Notes under the pieces: model-generated
Database searches by the model: none
What the model was told of the DNA's origin: nothing
Seen by the model: the letters and a program-made list of their open reading frames with translations, nothing else
Made by a program: the position numbers and the translations under genes
Assembly (NCBI GenBank): GCA_963703355.1
Contig: OY969813.1
Coordinates: 2,294,001-2,358,000, forward strand
From: Puia sp963703355
GTDB taxonomy: Bacteria > Bacteroidota > Bacteroidia > Chitinophagales > Chitinophagaceae
DNA: 64,000 nt
Reading direction: 5' to 3'
Shown here: piece after piece, positions 7,922 through 16,971 of the stretch
Numbering within the stretch: the stretch's first letter is position 1
Layout: every line of letters begins with the position of its first letter

Positions 7922-10147
7922 GGGATTCAAAAGATCATTTACACTTTTAAATGTCTGTTGATTTTGTGCGCTGTTTACGGCATTGGCGATATCCAGCTTT
8001 TCCTTTCGGCTCAGGTGAAAATTTAAGGCAGCACCTTCATTTGCAAGTTTGGGTTCATACTGAAAAGTCATTTTATAAAAATCATTACCCATATATCCTT
8101 CCATCACACTCAGCAGATCGTTTTGATTATACTCCTGCATCTTATACCAATTATATTGAAGTAATAAAAGTGGTTTGGTGATAATTTCAGTTATATCGGT
8201 GGATTCAAAGGGGCTCTCCCAGCCGCCCGTTTTTCTGTCGCGTATCTGAATGAGCAGCACCCCCCTTGTGTTTTTTTGTATCCACTCACGAAACACATCC
8301 ACAAAGCGAATGCCCACCTGCTCGCCAAAATTATCCCTGAACCCTGCATCCATAACGTCAATTACAGGTTCCGACGGCAGCCATACATTTGGTAAAACAT
8401 AAGGAAATGTTGCATTCATTCGAAGAGCCGTTAACATGCGAACGTTCATTGGATCCTGCCTGTTAAAAAAACTGCCAAAATCTATTGCATCTGGATCAAT
8501 GGTTTTTATGCGGGTGCTATCAAATACTGGACGCATCAAAAATCTAATCGGCTGCGTGCTGATCAACATGGTGCGACTATCCCTTGTGATCACAGAACTA
8601 AAAAGCATTAGCGGAATCCGGGCTGCAGATTCGTCTGGCGCCAGGTCACGTAACTGCCTGTCGAGAACACCGCCGGTATTTTTATTTAATTTCTGTTCGA
8701 ACGCGTAACCTCTGTCTTTGATGTATTCATAATTACCGACATAAAATTTCTGTGCAGGTGAAAATAAATCCCTTGCTACAAAAGACGAGAAGAGTGGATT
8801 TAACAGATCACCCGAAATAGCATCTGTAAATTTTCTGTCGTCGGGATTTATGGTGGAATCCTTGTATTCGCGTATTCTGGATAATTCCCTAAAATATGCG
8901 GCGCCGAACATACCTCCCGATGCGCCTGTAATCAGAAAAGTCTTATCCATCAGTTTGCCACCATTCAGTTTATCGAGCTTTTGAAGAATATTCATGGTAA
9001 ATGCCGCACTTCTGCTTCCCCCACCGCTTGTATTGATAATCAACAGCAACGGCTTCACTTCGTTTTGTTTTTTCTTCCAGTTTTCCAGAATCCGGATCAT
9101 ACGATCTTTATCCTCAGAAACATTTTTCGCAGAACACATATCCAGTAAATGTTCGCGATCGTAGGCCGGCCTTTCAGCTCTATTGGTATAATTTAATCCA
9201 TAAGCTTTATTGGTAGGATCAATTACATCGTACTTATATAAAATATTCAAAAGAAAAAACAGGATAACCAGAAACGGTATGCTCCAGCTTTCCAGAAAAT
9301 AAGAAAATGCTCCCGACACCGCGAGCAGGATAGCAAAAAAAAGAAATATACTGGCTGCAGCAGGCAGCTGAAAAGCTGGCTGATCCATAAAAAATCCGAC
9401 GACTACCAAAAAAAGAAATGCAATAAATATCGACAGGATTGCAGCAAAATGATGTCTGCTGAAAATCCGTTCAATAAATTCCTTGCTGTAATGCGACACG
9501 TCCCTAACCTGTTTGATAGTAAATGGCCCGTTCATATACCAGCTGACGCGAATCAGGCGACTGCTGTTTAACTGAACGTCTTTTGATTTAAACTGTGATT
9601 TGAAAAGTTTCGGATTTGCAATCAGGGGTGTCATCTGACGCTTGATGGTTCTGTCCGCTTCAAAGAAATAGACCAGAGAAAGACCGATCACTAAAAAAAA
9701 ACCGGTAAGGAAACCTGCGATAAGCCACGCGATCTCACCATTCGTCATCAGCTCTTTGTTACTGTCGAAATCTATTGCTTTAAAGAAATAATAAATTAGC
9801 AGTACTCCGGGCAATATGAAATTGTTGGTGCAGTATTTCAGAAACGGCCTTGTTGTAGTCGCCAGGAAACGAAAATGACGACTGTAAAGAATAAATGTAG
9901 TTACGTTCCAGCACATAATGAATGCACCAGCAGAAGCACCTACAATCGCCCCACTCAAAGCGTTTACATTGTCGAGATACTCCGGTGCCAGAAACAGAGC
10001 GTCGGCTCCGAAAGAATGCATAAAACCTCCGTGAATGGTTGAAAAAAGAATTACCCAAAACAATAGTAACAGCTGGTATTTTTTCAGATATAATAATATC
10101 AGCTGAACCGGAAAAGAATAATAAACTGCTTTCAGGTATCGTATCAT
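7919..10147 (-). CDS. membrane-anchored patatin-like phospholipase
   Basis: 742 residues. The first ~310 residues hold several hydrophobic helices (for example LLLFWVILFSTIHGG, NFILPGVLLIYYFF, IAWLIAGFLTGFFLVIGLSLVYFF, AAILSIFIAFLFLVVVGFFM, IPFLVILFFLLNIL), followed by a catalytic region. There LLLIINTSGGGSRSAAF is the oxyanion-hole-like glycine-rich strand, ITGASGGMFG carries the GxSxG nucleophile elbow, and DVMDAGFRDNFG the catalytic Asp (D-x-G in typical patatins, here DAG). It is probably a membrane lipid hydrolase. The N-terminal membrane module makes it longer than soluble patatins. Confidence 0.78.
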   Translation of the reverse strand: MIRYLKAVYYSFPVQLILLYLKKYQLLLLFWVILFSTIHGGFMHSFGADALFLAPEYLDNVNALSGAIVGASAGAFIMCWNVTTFILYSRHFRFLATTTRPFLKYCTNNFILPGVLLIYYFFKAIDFDSNKELMTNGEIAWLIAGFLTGFFLVIGLSLVYFFEADRTIKRQMTPLIANPKLFKSQFKSKDVQLNSSRLIRVSWYMNGPFTIKQVRDVSHYSKEFIERIFSRHHFAAILSIFIAFLFLVVVGFFMDQPAFQLPAAASIFLFFAILLAVSGAFSYFLESWSIPFLVILFFLLNILYKYDVIDPTNKAYGLNYTNRAERPAYDREHLLDMCSAKNVSEDKDRMIRILENWKKKQNEVKPLLLIINTSGGGSRSAAFTMNILQKLDKLNGGKLMDKTFLITGASGGMFGAAYFRELSRIREYKDSTINPDDRKFTDAISGDLLNPLFSSFVARDLFSPAQKFYVGNYEYIKDRGYAFEQKLNKNTGGVLDRQLRDLAPDESAARIPLMLFSSVITRDSRTMLISTQPIRFLMRPVFDSTRIKTIDPDAIDFGSFFNRQDPMNVRMLTALRMNATFPYVLPNVWLPSEPVIDVMDAGFRDNFGEQVGIRFVDVFREWIQKNTRGVLLIQIRDRKTGGWESPFESTDITEIITKPLLLLQYNWYKMQEYNQNDLLSVMEGYMGNDFYKMTFQYEPKLANEGAALNFHLSRKEKLDIANAVNSAQNQQTFKSVNDLLNP

Positions 10148-10233
10148 GCAGCCTCGATCTGATTGAAAGTTAAGTGAAAAATAAAAACAGTCTTTAGGTG
10201 TATCATTATTCTAACGGAAAGCACCCGTTAAAA

Positions 10234-11301
10234 TTACTTCAAGGAAGGTCTTAATACATAGATCGCATATATCAGGCTGAAAAGAAGCAGCATTCCGTTT
10301 AACTGGTGCAACAACGCAAACCAGTCGAAAGCAACCCATTTGTTCGCAACAATACCCGGACTGGCAATCAAAGCGCATATGCCAAGTAGCACCTGAATCA
10401 ATACCAGGGCCAACGGAAATAGCAGCCGGGTTCGCTGACTTCTGATCAAACCTGACCTGAAAAGGCTCATTGTCCAGATGATGATGGCAAGTAAAATCAG
10501 GTATGCCAGATTTCTATGTATAAAATGGATCATGATTTTATTCGCAATAAAATTGAGCATAAAGGGTGACTGACTAAATAGTTGAGCCGGGAACCAGTCG
10601 CCATTTATCGTGGGCCAGGAAGGCGCAACCGCTGCAGCTTTATTTCCCGCCATAAGTGCTCCATATAATAGTTGAAAAAAAACCAGGGCCACTAAACCAA
10701 TCGAAAAACCCCAAATTCTTTTGGAATTTCGGAATCGTGTGGATGGAAATAGAAGTTTAAGTGAAAACCAAAAAGAGTAGGAAATAAGAACCAGGGCGAA
10801 AATAAAATGAAGGGCAAGTTTTGTAGGTTTTACATAAATGGCGTCGCCGTTTAAGCCGCTGGCTACCATAATCCATCCAATAGCGGCCTGTAACAATCCA
10901 AGAAAAAACAAAATGAGCAATGGCATGATCATTTCACTTTTTAATTTCCTCTTGTAAAGCAGCCATACAAAACCAATAATGAATACAATTCCAACCAATC
11001 GTGCCCATAATCGGTGAAACCATTCCCAAAAGAAAATAAATTTGAAATCCGAGAGGTTAAAATCAGCATTCAAAAGATGATACTGAGGTGTCTGTCGATA
11101 TTTATCGAAAGCCGCCATCCATTGTTGCTGGTTAAGGGGTGGTATCGTTCCGGTAAAAACATCCCATTCTGTAATAGAAAGTCCCGATCCCGTTAATCTG
11201 GTAATGCCTCCCAACAGAACCTGAATAAACAACATGATGGTACCTGCCAGTACCCAATAGGCAACAGCCTTGTTTACCGACTTTGATTTCCAAAAAACCA
11301 T
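10234..11301 (-). CDS. ctaA: heme A synthase (COX15/CtaA family)
   Basis: About 355 residues with eight predicted membrane helices. LLGGITRLTGSGLSITEWDVFTG is the canonical first conserved block, and the paired heme-ligand histidines are visible in EWFHRLWARLVG, ALHFIFALVL, IHFIHRNLAYLI and LLHQLNGMLLLFSLIYAI. It oxidises heme O to heme A in the inner membrane for the aa3-type oxidase encoded at 29.9-46 kb; its partner CtaB is inside that operon. I prefer the second Met (MVFWKSKSVNK) because the eleven upstream residues are unusual for the family. It is not next to the oxidase genes. Confidence 0.93.
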   Translation of the reverse strand: MVFWKSKSVNKAVAYWVLAGTIMLFIQVLLGGITRLTGSGLSITEWDVFTGTIPPLNQQQWMAAFDKYRQTPQYHLLNADFNLSDFKFIFFWEWFHRLWARLVGIVFIIGFVWLLYKRKLKSEMIMPLLILFFLGLLQAAIGWIMVASGLNGDAIYVKPTKLALHFIFALVLISYSFWFSLKLLFPSTRFRNSKRIWGFSIGLVALVFFQLLYGALMAGNKAAAVAPSWPTINGDWFPAQLFSQSPFMLNFIANKIMIHFIHRNLAYLILLAIIIWTMSLFRSGLIRSQRTRLLFPLALVLIQVLLGICALIASPGIVANKWVAFDWFALLHQLNGMLLLFSLIYAIYVLRPSLK

Positions 11302-11447
11302 TTGGCAAAAATAAATGATCCACGCTCTATGCATGCAAATATTTCAGTTGCAGTGGAATTCAATGCCTTTTGTTTCCACAATACATCATAGTTTTCCCCA
11401 GATGATAATCTGAGATACGAATGTTCTAATTTTATTGAAATTTCCTA

Positions 11448-12068
11448 TTGCTAAAATCCTCTCACCATTCCCATTTACTTGAAGCCGGTTGTGATGAAGC
11501 CGGTCGGGGATGTTATGCAGGCCCTGTATTTGCTGCTGCTGTTATTTTGCCGGGCGATTTCTATCATCCACAGTTGAACGACTCTAAACAGGTGAGTCCT
11601 GAAATAAGAAATGAATTGAGAACTTATATTGAAATACATGCGATAGACTATGCAGTGGAAAAAGTAGACAATGACGAAATAGACGAAATAAATATCCTCA
11701 AAGCGTCTTTCAAAGCGATGCACCTGGCTTTAAATAAATTAAAAAAACGACCTGAGTTTTTACTAATCGACGGACACCTATTTTACAAATATCAAAAAAT
11801 ACCGCATCTATGCGTTATAAAAGGTGATGGAATTTATGCTTCCATAGCAGCGGCCAGTATTCTCGCAAAAACATATCGGGATAATTATATGCAGCAATTG
11901 CATGTTGAGTTCCCGCATTATGGCTGGTTTAACAACAAAGGATATGGTACACCTGAACACCGCAGGGGTATTGAACAGCATGGGTTATGCTCTTATCATC
12001 GAAAAAGTTTTCAAATCATGCCATCACAACTGGATCTCTTTGAAAAAAAACCAATCGACAATTCCTAG
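11448..12068 (+). CDS. rnhB: ribonuclease HII
   Basis: 206 residues. LEAGCDEAGRGCYAGPVFAAAVILP contains the catalytic D-E-A-G-R-G motif, with later acidic residues in LLIDGHLFYKY and VIKGDGIYASIAAASILAKTYRD, and the C-terminal YGWFNNKGYGTPEHRRGI. It cleaves the RNA strand of RNA:DNA hybrids and removes misincorporated ribonucleotides. The only plausible start is TTG at 11448: a stop lies four codons upstream in frame and the next Met is far inside the enzyme, past DEAGRG. The gene ends just before an octamer array shared with the convergent tsaC gene. Confidence 0.95.
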   Translation: MLKSSHHSHLLEAGCDEAGRGCYAGPVFAAAVILPGDFYHPQLNDSKQVSPEIRNELRTYIEIHAIDYAVEKVDNDEIDEINILKASFKAMHLALNKLKKRPEFLLIDGHLFYKYQKIPHLCVIKGDGIYASIAAASILAKTYRDNYMQQLHVEFPHYGWFNNKGYGTPEHRRGIEQHGLCSYHRKSFQIMPSQLDLFEKKPIDNS

Positions 12069-12081
12069 TTACCTCTCCCAC

Positions 12082-12110
12082 ACTCCCATACTCCCATACT
12101 CCCATACTTG
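12082..12110 (-). repeat. octamer array, ACTCCCAT type
   Basis: Three identical in-phase ACTCCCAT units followed by ACTTG, in the convergent gap between rnhB and tsaC. Read on the minus strand it follows the tsaC stop as ATGGGAGT units. Confidence 0.85.
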
Positions 12111-12113
12111 TTT

Positions 12114-12725
12114 TCAAGTTTCTTCCCACACTCCTGCCCCTTTGCGAATGATTTCCGGACTTTCCGCCGTGTAGTCGATGATCGTCGAAGGAATCATATT
12201 GCCCGGTCCACCGTCAACTACAATATCAACCTGATTTTTGAATTGTTCGTAAATAATCTCGGGATCTGTATATTCTTCGACGAGCTCTCCTGGAAGTGAA
12301 GTGCTCAATACTGGATGTCCCAGTTCACGTACGATAGTCCGTGCGATCAGATTATCTGGAATACGAAGTCCGATGCTGTTTTTTCTGCTCTTTAGAATTT
12401 TAGGCACTTCCTTACTCGCCGGCAGAATAAAAGTGTAGGGGCCTGGCAGATAATTTTTTAATATACGATACAGTGGAGTGGAAATACTTTTTGTGTAAAG
12501 ACTCAAATCGCTCAGATCATAACAAACGAAAGATAACTGCGCCTTGGCAGGATCAATTTGTTTAATCCTGCATATACGTTCAATGGCTTTGTGTTGAAAA
12601 ATATCGCAGCCGAGCCCGTAAATAGTATCAGTTGGGTAAATGATAATACCTCCTGATAAAAGACATTCTTTAATAATCTTAATTGATCTTTCCTGTGGAT
12701 TCTGTGGATGTATTTTCAGGAACAT
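12114..12725 (-). CDS. tsaC: L-threonylcarbamoyladenylate synthase (YrdC/Sua5 family)
   Basis: About 203 residues. GGIIIYPTDTIYGLGCDIF is the conserved PTDT-x-YGL nucleotide-binding start of the YrdC fold, followed by KSRKNSIGLRIPDN and HPVLSTSLP. It makes threonylcarbamoyl-AMP for the t6A37 modification of tRNAs reading ANN codons. I start at the Met of MFLKIHPQNPQ; the longer frame adds 28 atypical residues and would overlap the divergent JmjC-like gene. The last residues GVWEET are encoded by sequence that resembles the adjacent octamer array (GGAGTGTGGGA), so the array may have eroded the C-terminus. Confidence 0.9.
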   Translation of the reverse strand: MFLKIHPQNPQERSIKIIKECLLSGGIIIYPTDTIYGLGCDIFQHKAIERICRIKQIDPAKAQLSFVCYDLSDLSLYTKSISTPLYRILKNYLPGPYTFILPASKEVPKILKSRKNSIGLRIPDNLIARTIVRELGHPVLSTSLPGELVEEYTDPEIIYEQFKNQVDIVVDGGPGNMIPSTIIDYTAESPEIIRKGAGVWEET

Positions 12726-12803
12726 TCCACAATGTAACAAAAGCTTATCTGCAATAAAATCTCCTTTACTAGTGTTTGTATTAATTTTGTAAAAAGTCTT
12801 TGT

Positions 12804-13697
12804 ATGCAATTGAGGTCTGTTGACCGAGTCGAAAATATTTCTCCGGAAGACTTTAAAAATAATTATTACAAGCCGCTGATTCCTCTGGTGATCACCGGCA
12901 TGGCAAAAAAATGGCCGGCTTATTCCAAATGGAATTGGGATTTCTTCAAAGCCGTTATAGGTGATCAGGAAGTTGGTATTTATAATAATATAAAAAGTGA
13001 TGCATATACTCCCGTAAATAAGGCGGATGACTATATGAAATTTGGTGATTATATAGATATGATCCGAAAAGGTCCGGCTGAATGGCGGATATTTCTTTTC
13101 AATTTATTTGAACATGCGCCGAACCTTGTTGAGGATTTCTCCTGGCCGGAAAAATATAGCAAAGGATTCGTGAAAAAATTCCCGATGTTATTTACCGGAG
13201 GACTGGGCTCAGTAACGCATTTGCATTTCGATATGGATCTTTCCAATATTTTTCATACACAGTTCATCGGCAAAAAACGTGTGTTATTGTTCCCTTATGG
13301 AGAACAATATAAATTATACAGGAAACCGTGGGAGGTATTGAGTCTGGTAAATTTTGAAAAATATTATGACAGTAAAAACAGCAAACTGGACTATGAACGC
13401 TTTCCGGCATTACGCCTTGCAAAAGGATATGAATTGATTCTGGATCATGGTGAGACATTATTTATGCCGGCAGGATACTGGCATCATATGGAATATATCG
13501 ACAGCGGGTTCGCGATGAGTCTCAGATGCCTGCAACCAGGAATCAAACCTAAAATAAAAGGGGCCTGGAATTTATTCGGCATGCGTCCATTAGATACGTT
13601 GATGAAGAAAACGGCGCCGGCCTGGTGGTATAATTACAAAAAGGATAAGTCTTTTGCTGACGCCATGAGAGAATTGGAAGTACATGTTGATCATTAA
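12804..13697 (+). CDS. JmjC/cupin-8 domain protein
   Basis: 297 residues. The N-terminal FKNNYYKPLIPLVITGMAKKWPAY is the usual entry to the cupin_8 (JmjC-like) fold. THLHFDMDLSNIF supplies the H-x-D iron-binding pair, KRVLLFPYGEQYKLY the 2-oxoglutarate-side strand, and FMPAGYWHHMEYI the distal iron histidine. It is therefore likely an Fe(II)/2-oxoglutarate-dependent hydroxylase; the substrate (protein, tRNA or small molecule) is unknown. A TAATTTTG box at 12782-12789 fits the -7 element of a Bacteroidetes promoter with a leader of about 12 nt. It is divergent to tsaC. Confidence 0.82.
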   Translation: MQLRSVDRVENISPEDFKNNYYKPLIPLVITGMAKKWPAYSKWNWDFFKAVIGDQEVGIYNNIKSDAYTPVNKADDYMKFGDYIDMIRKGPAEWRIFLFNLFEHAPNLVEDFSWPEKYSKGFVKKFPMLFTGGLGSVTHLHFDMDLSNIFHTQFIGKKRVLLFPYGEQYKLYRKPWEVLSLVNFEKYYDSKNSKLDYERFPALRLAKGYELILDHGETLFMPAGYWHHMEYIDSGFAMSLRCLQPGIKPKIKGAWNLFGMRPLDTLMKKTAPAWWYNYKKDKSFADAMRELEVHVDH

Positions 13698-13725
13698 TCC
13701 TGATGGCGACCCTGCTTTTTTAACC

Positions 13726-13760
13726 GTTTAGCGTTATGCGTTCGGCCTTACGCGTTAATC
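13726..13760 (-). repeat. heptamer array at the korB stop codon
   Basis: In-phase units GTTTAGC, GTTATGC, GTTCGGC, CTTACGC, GTTAATC. The korB TAA stop (complement at 13748-13750) and its last codons (INA) lie inside; on the coding strand the units read as AACGC-type. Confidence 0.8.
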
Positions 13761-14785
13761 GTCCATGTTTCACGCCCGCTGAGTAACTTATTCAGATTCC
13801 CTCTGCCTTTTGTTTTGATTGTTTCTTCGATCTGCAGGTTCAACATATCTTCATAACAAGGACGGTCGTTTGTGTAGAACACACCGAAAGGACGTGGAAA
13901 ATGAGATTCAACAGTCGGATCGTCAAACATCCGAACCAGGGATTGGGCTTTGTAAAGATCTTTTTCATCGTGTATCCACAAATCGTCAGCGGAATATTCT
14001 GTCCCTATTTCGACGACAACGGGCTTAAGTCCATCGAGGCGAATTCCTTTATTTTGCTGAGCGCCAAATATTAACGGTTTCCCATGTTCCAGAAAAAGTG
14101 TTTCTGCAGGCTTCGAAGCTTTTTCTGTAAACATTTCAAAAGCGCCGTCATTGAAAATATTGCAGTTCTGATATATCTCCAGAAATGAAGACCCCCTGTG
14201 TTGATGACTGCGCATTAGCATCTGTTGTAAGTGTTTGGGGTCCCGGTCCATACTTCTGGCTATAAAACTTGCATCAGCGCCCATGGCCAGCGCCAAAGGA
14301 TTGAAAGGATGGTCTATACTTCCCATAGGTGTGGACTTCGTCACTTTATCCTGTTCAGAAGTAGGAGAATACTGTCCTTTCGTAAGGCCATAAATCTGAT
14401 TATTAAAGAGAAGAATGTTCACATCAAAATTCCGACGAAGCAAATGAATGGTATGATTTCCGCCAATACTTAAAGAATCTCCGTCTCCTGTAACAATCCA
14501 AACGCTGAGTTCGGGCCTCGTTGCTTTGAGACCGGAAGCGATAGCGGTTGCTCTTCCATGTATGGAATGCATACCATACGTATTCATATAATATGGGAAA
14601 CGGCTGCTACAACCTATACCTGAAATAATGACAATATTTTCTCTGGGAACACCTATTAGTGGCATTACTTTCTGGACTTGGGCCAGAATGGAATAATCCC
14701 CACATCCCGGGCACCAACGAACTTCCTGATCTGTAGTAAAATCCTTGGCGGTCAAGGCACTAACTATGGGCGCTGCGGTTATCAT
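13748..14785 (-). CDS. korB: 2-oxoacid:ferredoxin oxidoreductase, beta subunit
   Basis: 345 residues. VRWCPGCGDYSILAQVQKV holds the conserved CPGCG; GIGCSSRFPYYMNTYGMHSIHGRA and TGDGDSLSIGGNHTIHLLRRN form the thiamine-diphosphate site (GDG-SIGGNH...NN, with LLFNNQIYGLTKGQYSPT). With a KorA partner it converts 2-oxoglutarate to succinyl-CoA and reduced ferredoxin. No alpha subunit is adjacent: the upstream neighbour is a divergent lipoprotein gene and downstream is the JmjC gene, so the partner must be elsewhere. Start chosen at ATG 14785 rather than the TTG one codon upstream. Confidence 0.92.
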   Translation of the reverse strand: MITAAPIVSALTAKDFTTDQEVRWCPGCGDYSILAQVQKVMPLIGVPRENIVIISGIGCSSRFPYYMNTYGMHSIHGRATAIASGLKATRPELSVWIVTGDGDSLSIGGNHTIHLLRRNFDVNILLFNNQIYGLTKGQYSPTSEQDKVTKSTPMGSIDHPFNPLALAMGADASFIARSMDRDPKHLQQMLMRSHQHRGSSFLEIYQNCNIFNDGAFEMFTEKASKPAETLFLEHGKPLIFGAQQNKGIRLDGLKPVVVEIGTEYSADDLWIHDEKDLYKAQSLVRMFDDPTVESHFPRPFGVFYTNDRPCYEDMLNLQIEETIKTKGRGNLNKLLSGRETWTINA

Positions 14786-14870
14786 CAAATGTAAAATTCA
14801 TGCAAATTACGACATAATGCTCCGTTTGGTGGAACAGGTTTTGCCTTCTTGTTGTATAAACAGTTAAAAA

Positions 14871-15155
14871 ATGAAAAAGTATCTATTGGCACTAAGTATT
14901 TTATCGGCTTTCATTTTAACGGGTTGCTCCGCAGGTTATGTTGCCACGCAGCCAGCCGAAGTAACTTATGTAAGGCCCGCAGCGCCCGGTCCCGATTACG
15001 TCTGGATTGGGGGAGAATGGGAATGGAGTGGCGGAAATTATCGTTGGCATGAGGGGTCATGGCAGCATGGCCGCGAAGGGCATACCTGGAAATCAGGCTA
15101 TTGGGAAAATAGCAATAAAGGTTACAGGTGGCACAAAGGAGGTTGGCAGAAATAA
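14871..15155 (+). CDS. YXWGXW repeat-type lipoprotein
   Basis: 94 residues. Lipoprotein signal with lipobox LTGC at about residues 16-19. The mature part is rich in Trp, Gly and His with repeating W-x-x-G-x-W segments (YVWIGGEWEWSGG, YRWHEGSWQH, HTWKSGYWEN, YRWHKGGWQ), matching the YXWGXW family of small envelope proteins. Function is not established; the aromatic repeats suggest binding to polysaccharide or peptidoglycan. A terminator follows directly. Confidence 0.85.
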   Translation: MKKYLLALSILSAFILTGCSAGYVATQPAEVTYVRPAAPGPDYVWIGGEWEWSGGNYRWHEGSWQHGREGHTWKSGYWENSNKGYRWHKGGWQK

Positions 15156-15157
15156 AA

Positions 15158-15189
15158 AAAGCCCCGTTTTAAACGGGGCCCTTTTATTA
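15158..15189. terminator. bidirectional intrinsic terminator
   Basis: GCCCCGT and ACGGGGC pair around TTTAA (15161-15179). The minus strand shows a T7 run after the stem (serving the RRM gene) and the plus strand a shorter CCTTTTATT (serving the lipoprotein gene). Confidence 0.85.
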
Positions 15190-15196
15190 AAAACGA

Positions 15197-15532
15197 TTAA
15201 TATCTGCTGTTACTGTAGTTATTTCTCTTCTGGAAATTACCACCGCCACCACTTCTGTTACCACCACCACCAGCTCCGCCAGTGCGTTCTTCACGTGGTT
15301 TAGCAACTGATACGTTGATGGTCCTTCCATCAACTGAAGCGCCATCTAACTCAGCGATTGCTTTTTTAGCGGCTTCGTCATCTGCCATTTCAACAAATGC
15401 AAATCCACGAGATTTCTGAGTGAATTTGTCAAGAATAACTTTAGCAGATGAAACTTCTCCGTACTCTGCAAAATACTCGTTTAAGTCTTCGTCGGTTACG
15501 TTGAAGCTTAAATTTGAAACATAAATGTTCAT
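15197..15532 (-). CDS. RRM-domain RNA-binding protein with glycine-rich tail
   Basis: 111 residues. MNIYVSNLSFNVTDEDLNEYF contains RNP2 (IYVSNL) and KSRGFAFVEM contains RNP1 (RGFAFVEM); TINVSVAKPREER closes the fold. The tail GGAGGGGNRSGGGGNFQKR is low-complexity Gly/Arg/Asn, as in bacterial and cyanobacterial cold-inducible RNA-binding proteins. I choose the Met of MNIYVSN because RRM proteins of this type start there. A very good promoter lies about 135-165 nt upstream, which implies a leader of roughly 128 nt, often a site of cold or autoregulatory control in this class. Confidence 0.93.
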   Translation of the reverse strand: MNIYVSNLSFNVTDEDLNEYFAEYGEVSSAKVILDKFTQKSRGFAFVEMADDEAAKKAIAELDGASVDGRTINVSVAKPREERTGGAGGGGNRSGGGGNFQKRNNYSNSRY

Positions 15533-15666
15533 ACTTAAATAAAAAATTAAATGATAAAAATACAAGCTGACTGAAAGCTGAAGTAAAGGCGACTAACTAA
15601 CCGTACTGAGGAATGCGTAGCAGAATGTTTGTTCACTTACTAAATGCTGATCAACTTAAGACGGTG

Positions 15667-15696
15667 CAAATATACATCAAAAAAGTCAATTATCAA
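15667..15696 (-). promoter_or_regulatory. candidate promoter of the RRM gene
   Basis: On the minus strand TTG (15696-15694), a 19-nt spacer and TATATTTG (15674-15667), a full match to the Bacteroidetes TAnnTTTG box. It overlaps the 3' end of the upstream MFS gene. Confidence 0.62.
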
Positions 15697-16895
15697 CGTT
15701 GTTTCAAAGATTTATATGCTGCGATACTACTAGCTAACATCAGTATTCCGCCTAAAACAAAAGGCGCGCCGGGGAATAAAAATGGCGATTCGCCTGAAGT
15801 AAAATAACTAAACAGGTTTGTCATAATCAGCGGCCCCAGAATTGACGTAACGCTCATCAGGCTCGTTAGCGATCCCTGCAACTCCCCCTGTGCATTCGGT
15901 GGCACATGACCCGAAATCGTTGCCTGCAGGGAAGGCCCGCAAATTCCTCCGAGGCAATAGGGAATCAGAAACACAAACATCATCCAGCTTTCACTGGCAA
16001 TGGAAAAAAGAAACATACCAATGGCATATAACAACAGGCCGAAATAAATGCTTCGCTCGTTACCAATTATTGGCGTAATCACCCGAATCAACCCTGCCTG
16101 AACAAATGCGACCAGTACACCAACCACCGCCAGAGAGATGCCGATTGTCTTCGGTGACCATTGAAAACGATATGCCGTGAAATAACTCCAGTTACTCTGC
16201 ACTGCATGAGATCCAAGGTATACCAGTGTTAATGACAGAATCAATCCCGCAACTGCCGGATATTTTTTCAAATACAGAAGAGAGCCCAGGGGGTTGGCCC
16301 GTTTCCATTCAAAAGGACGACGATTCTCTTTTGAAAGTGATTCAGGTAAAACAAAATATCCATATAACCAATTCAGCAGCGTTAGTATTGCTGCGGCATA
16401 GAAGGGTGCTCGTATACCCCATCCCGTGAGCAAGCCGCCGATGGCCGGACCGATTATAAATCCAAGACCAAATGCGGCACCTACAAGACCAAAGTTTTTT
16501 GCTCTGGTTTCAGCAGTACTGATATCGGCAATATATGCGGAAGCAGTCGTAAAACTTGCGCCGGTAATACCTGAGATTATTCTGCCCAGAAATAACCAGC
16601 CGAAACTGGGTGCAAATCCCATAAAAATATAGTCGATTCCAAATCCAAATAAGGAAAATAAAAGAATCGGCCTCCTACCATACTGATCACTTAAATTCCC
16701 CAGTATCGGGGCACAAATAAATTGCATGAACGCATACACGAACAATAACCATCCCCCATCACTGCTGGCCTGATTTACCGGAATATGTTTCATGCCCGCA
16801 ATCAATTCGGGCATCACCGGTATGATGAGTCCCCACCCAATAACATCAATGAGTAACGTGATAAAAATGAAACCTATGGCTGCCTGTTTTTTCAT
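15693..16895 (-). CDS. MFS transporter, TCR/Tet-like
   Basis: 400 residues with twelve predicted membrane helices. The N-terminal FIFITLLIDVIGWGLIIPVMPELI and the loop GNLSDQYGRRPILLFSLFG (motif A, G-x-L-S-D-x-x-G-R-R) are typical of drug:H+ antiporters; FGLVGAAFGLGFIIGPAIGGLL is motif C of the 12-TM exporters. The closest broad family is TCR/Tet, but transport of tetracycline cannot be claimed from sequence alone. The end overlaps the promoter of the RRM gene by a few bases. Confidence 0.88.
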   Translation of the reverse strand: MKKQAAIGFIFITLLIDVIGWGLIIPVMPELIAGMKHIPVNQASSDGGWLLFVYAFMQFICAPILGNLSDQYGRRPILLFSLFGFGIDYIFMGFAPSFGWLFLGRIISGITGASFTTASAYIADISTAETRAKNFGLVGAAFGLGFIIGPAIGGLLTGWGIRAPFYAAAILTLLNWLYGYFVLPESLSKENRRPFEWKRANPLGSLLYLKKYPAVAGLILSLTLVYLGSHAVQSNWSYFTAYRFQWSPKTIGISLAVVGVLVAFVQAGLIRVITPIIGNERSIYFGLLLYAIGMFLFSIASESWMMFVFLIPYCLGGICGPSLQATISGHVPPNAQGELQGSLTSLMSVTSILGPLIMTNLFSYFTSGESPFLFPGAPFVLGGILMLASSIAAYKSLKQR

Positions 16896-16971
16896 GTCGG
16901 GATCTGTAAAATAAATGAAAAACTCACAGGATCTGCAGGATTTTTCCTAGATTGAGAGTAAATTCAGATGT

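Noticed and set aside
15693..16895. Tetracycline resistance gene
   Set aside because: Only the general TCR/Tet MFS fold is visible; no specific determinant can be claimed.
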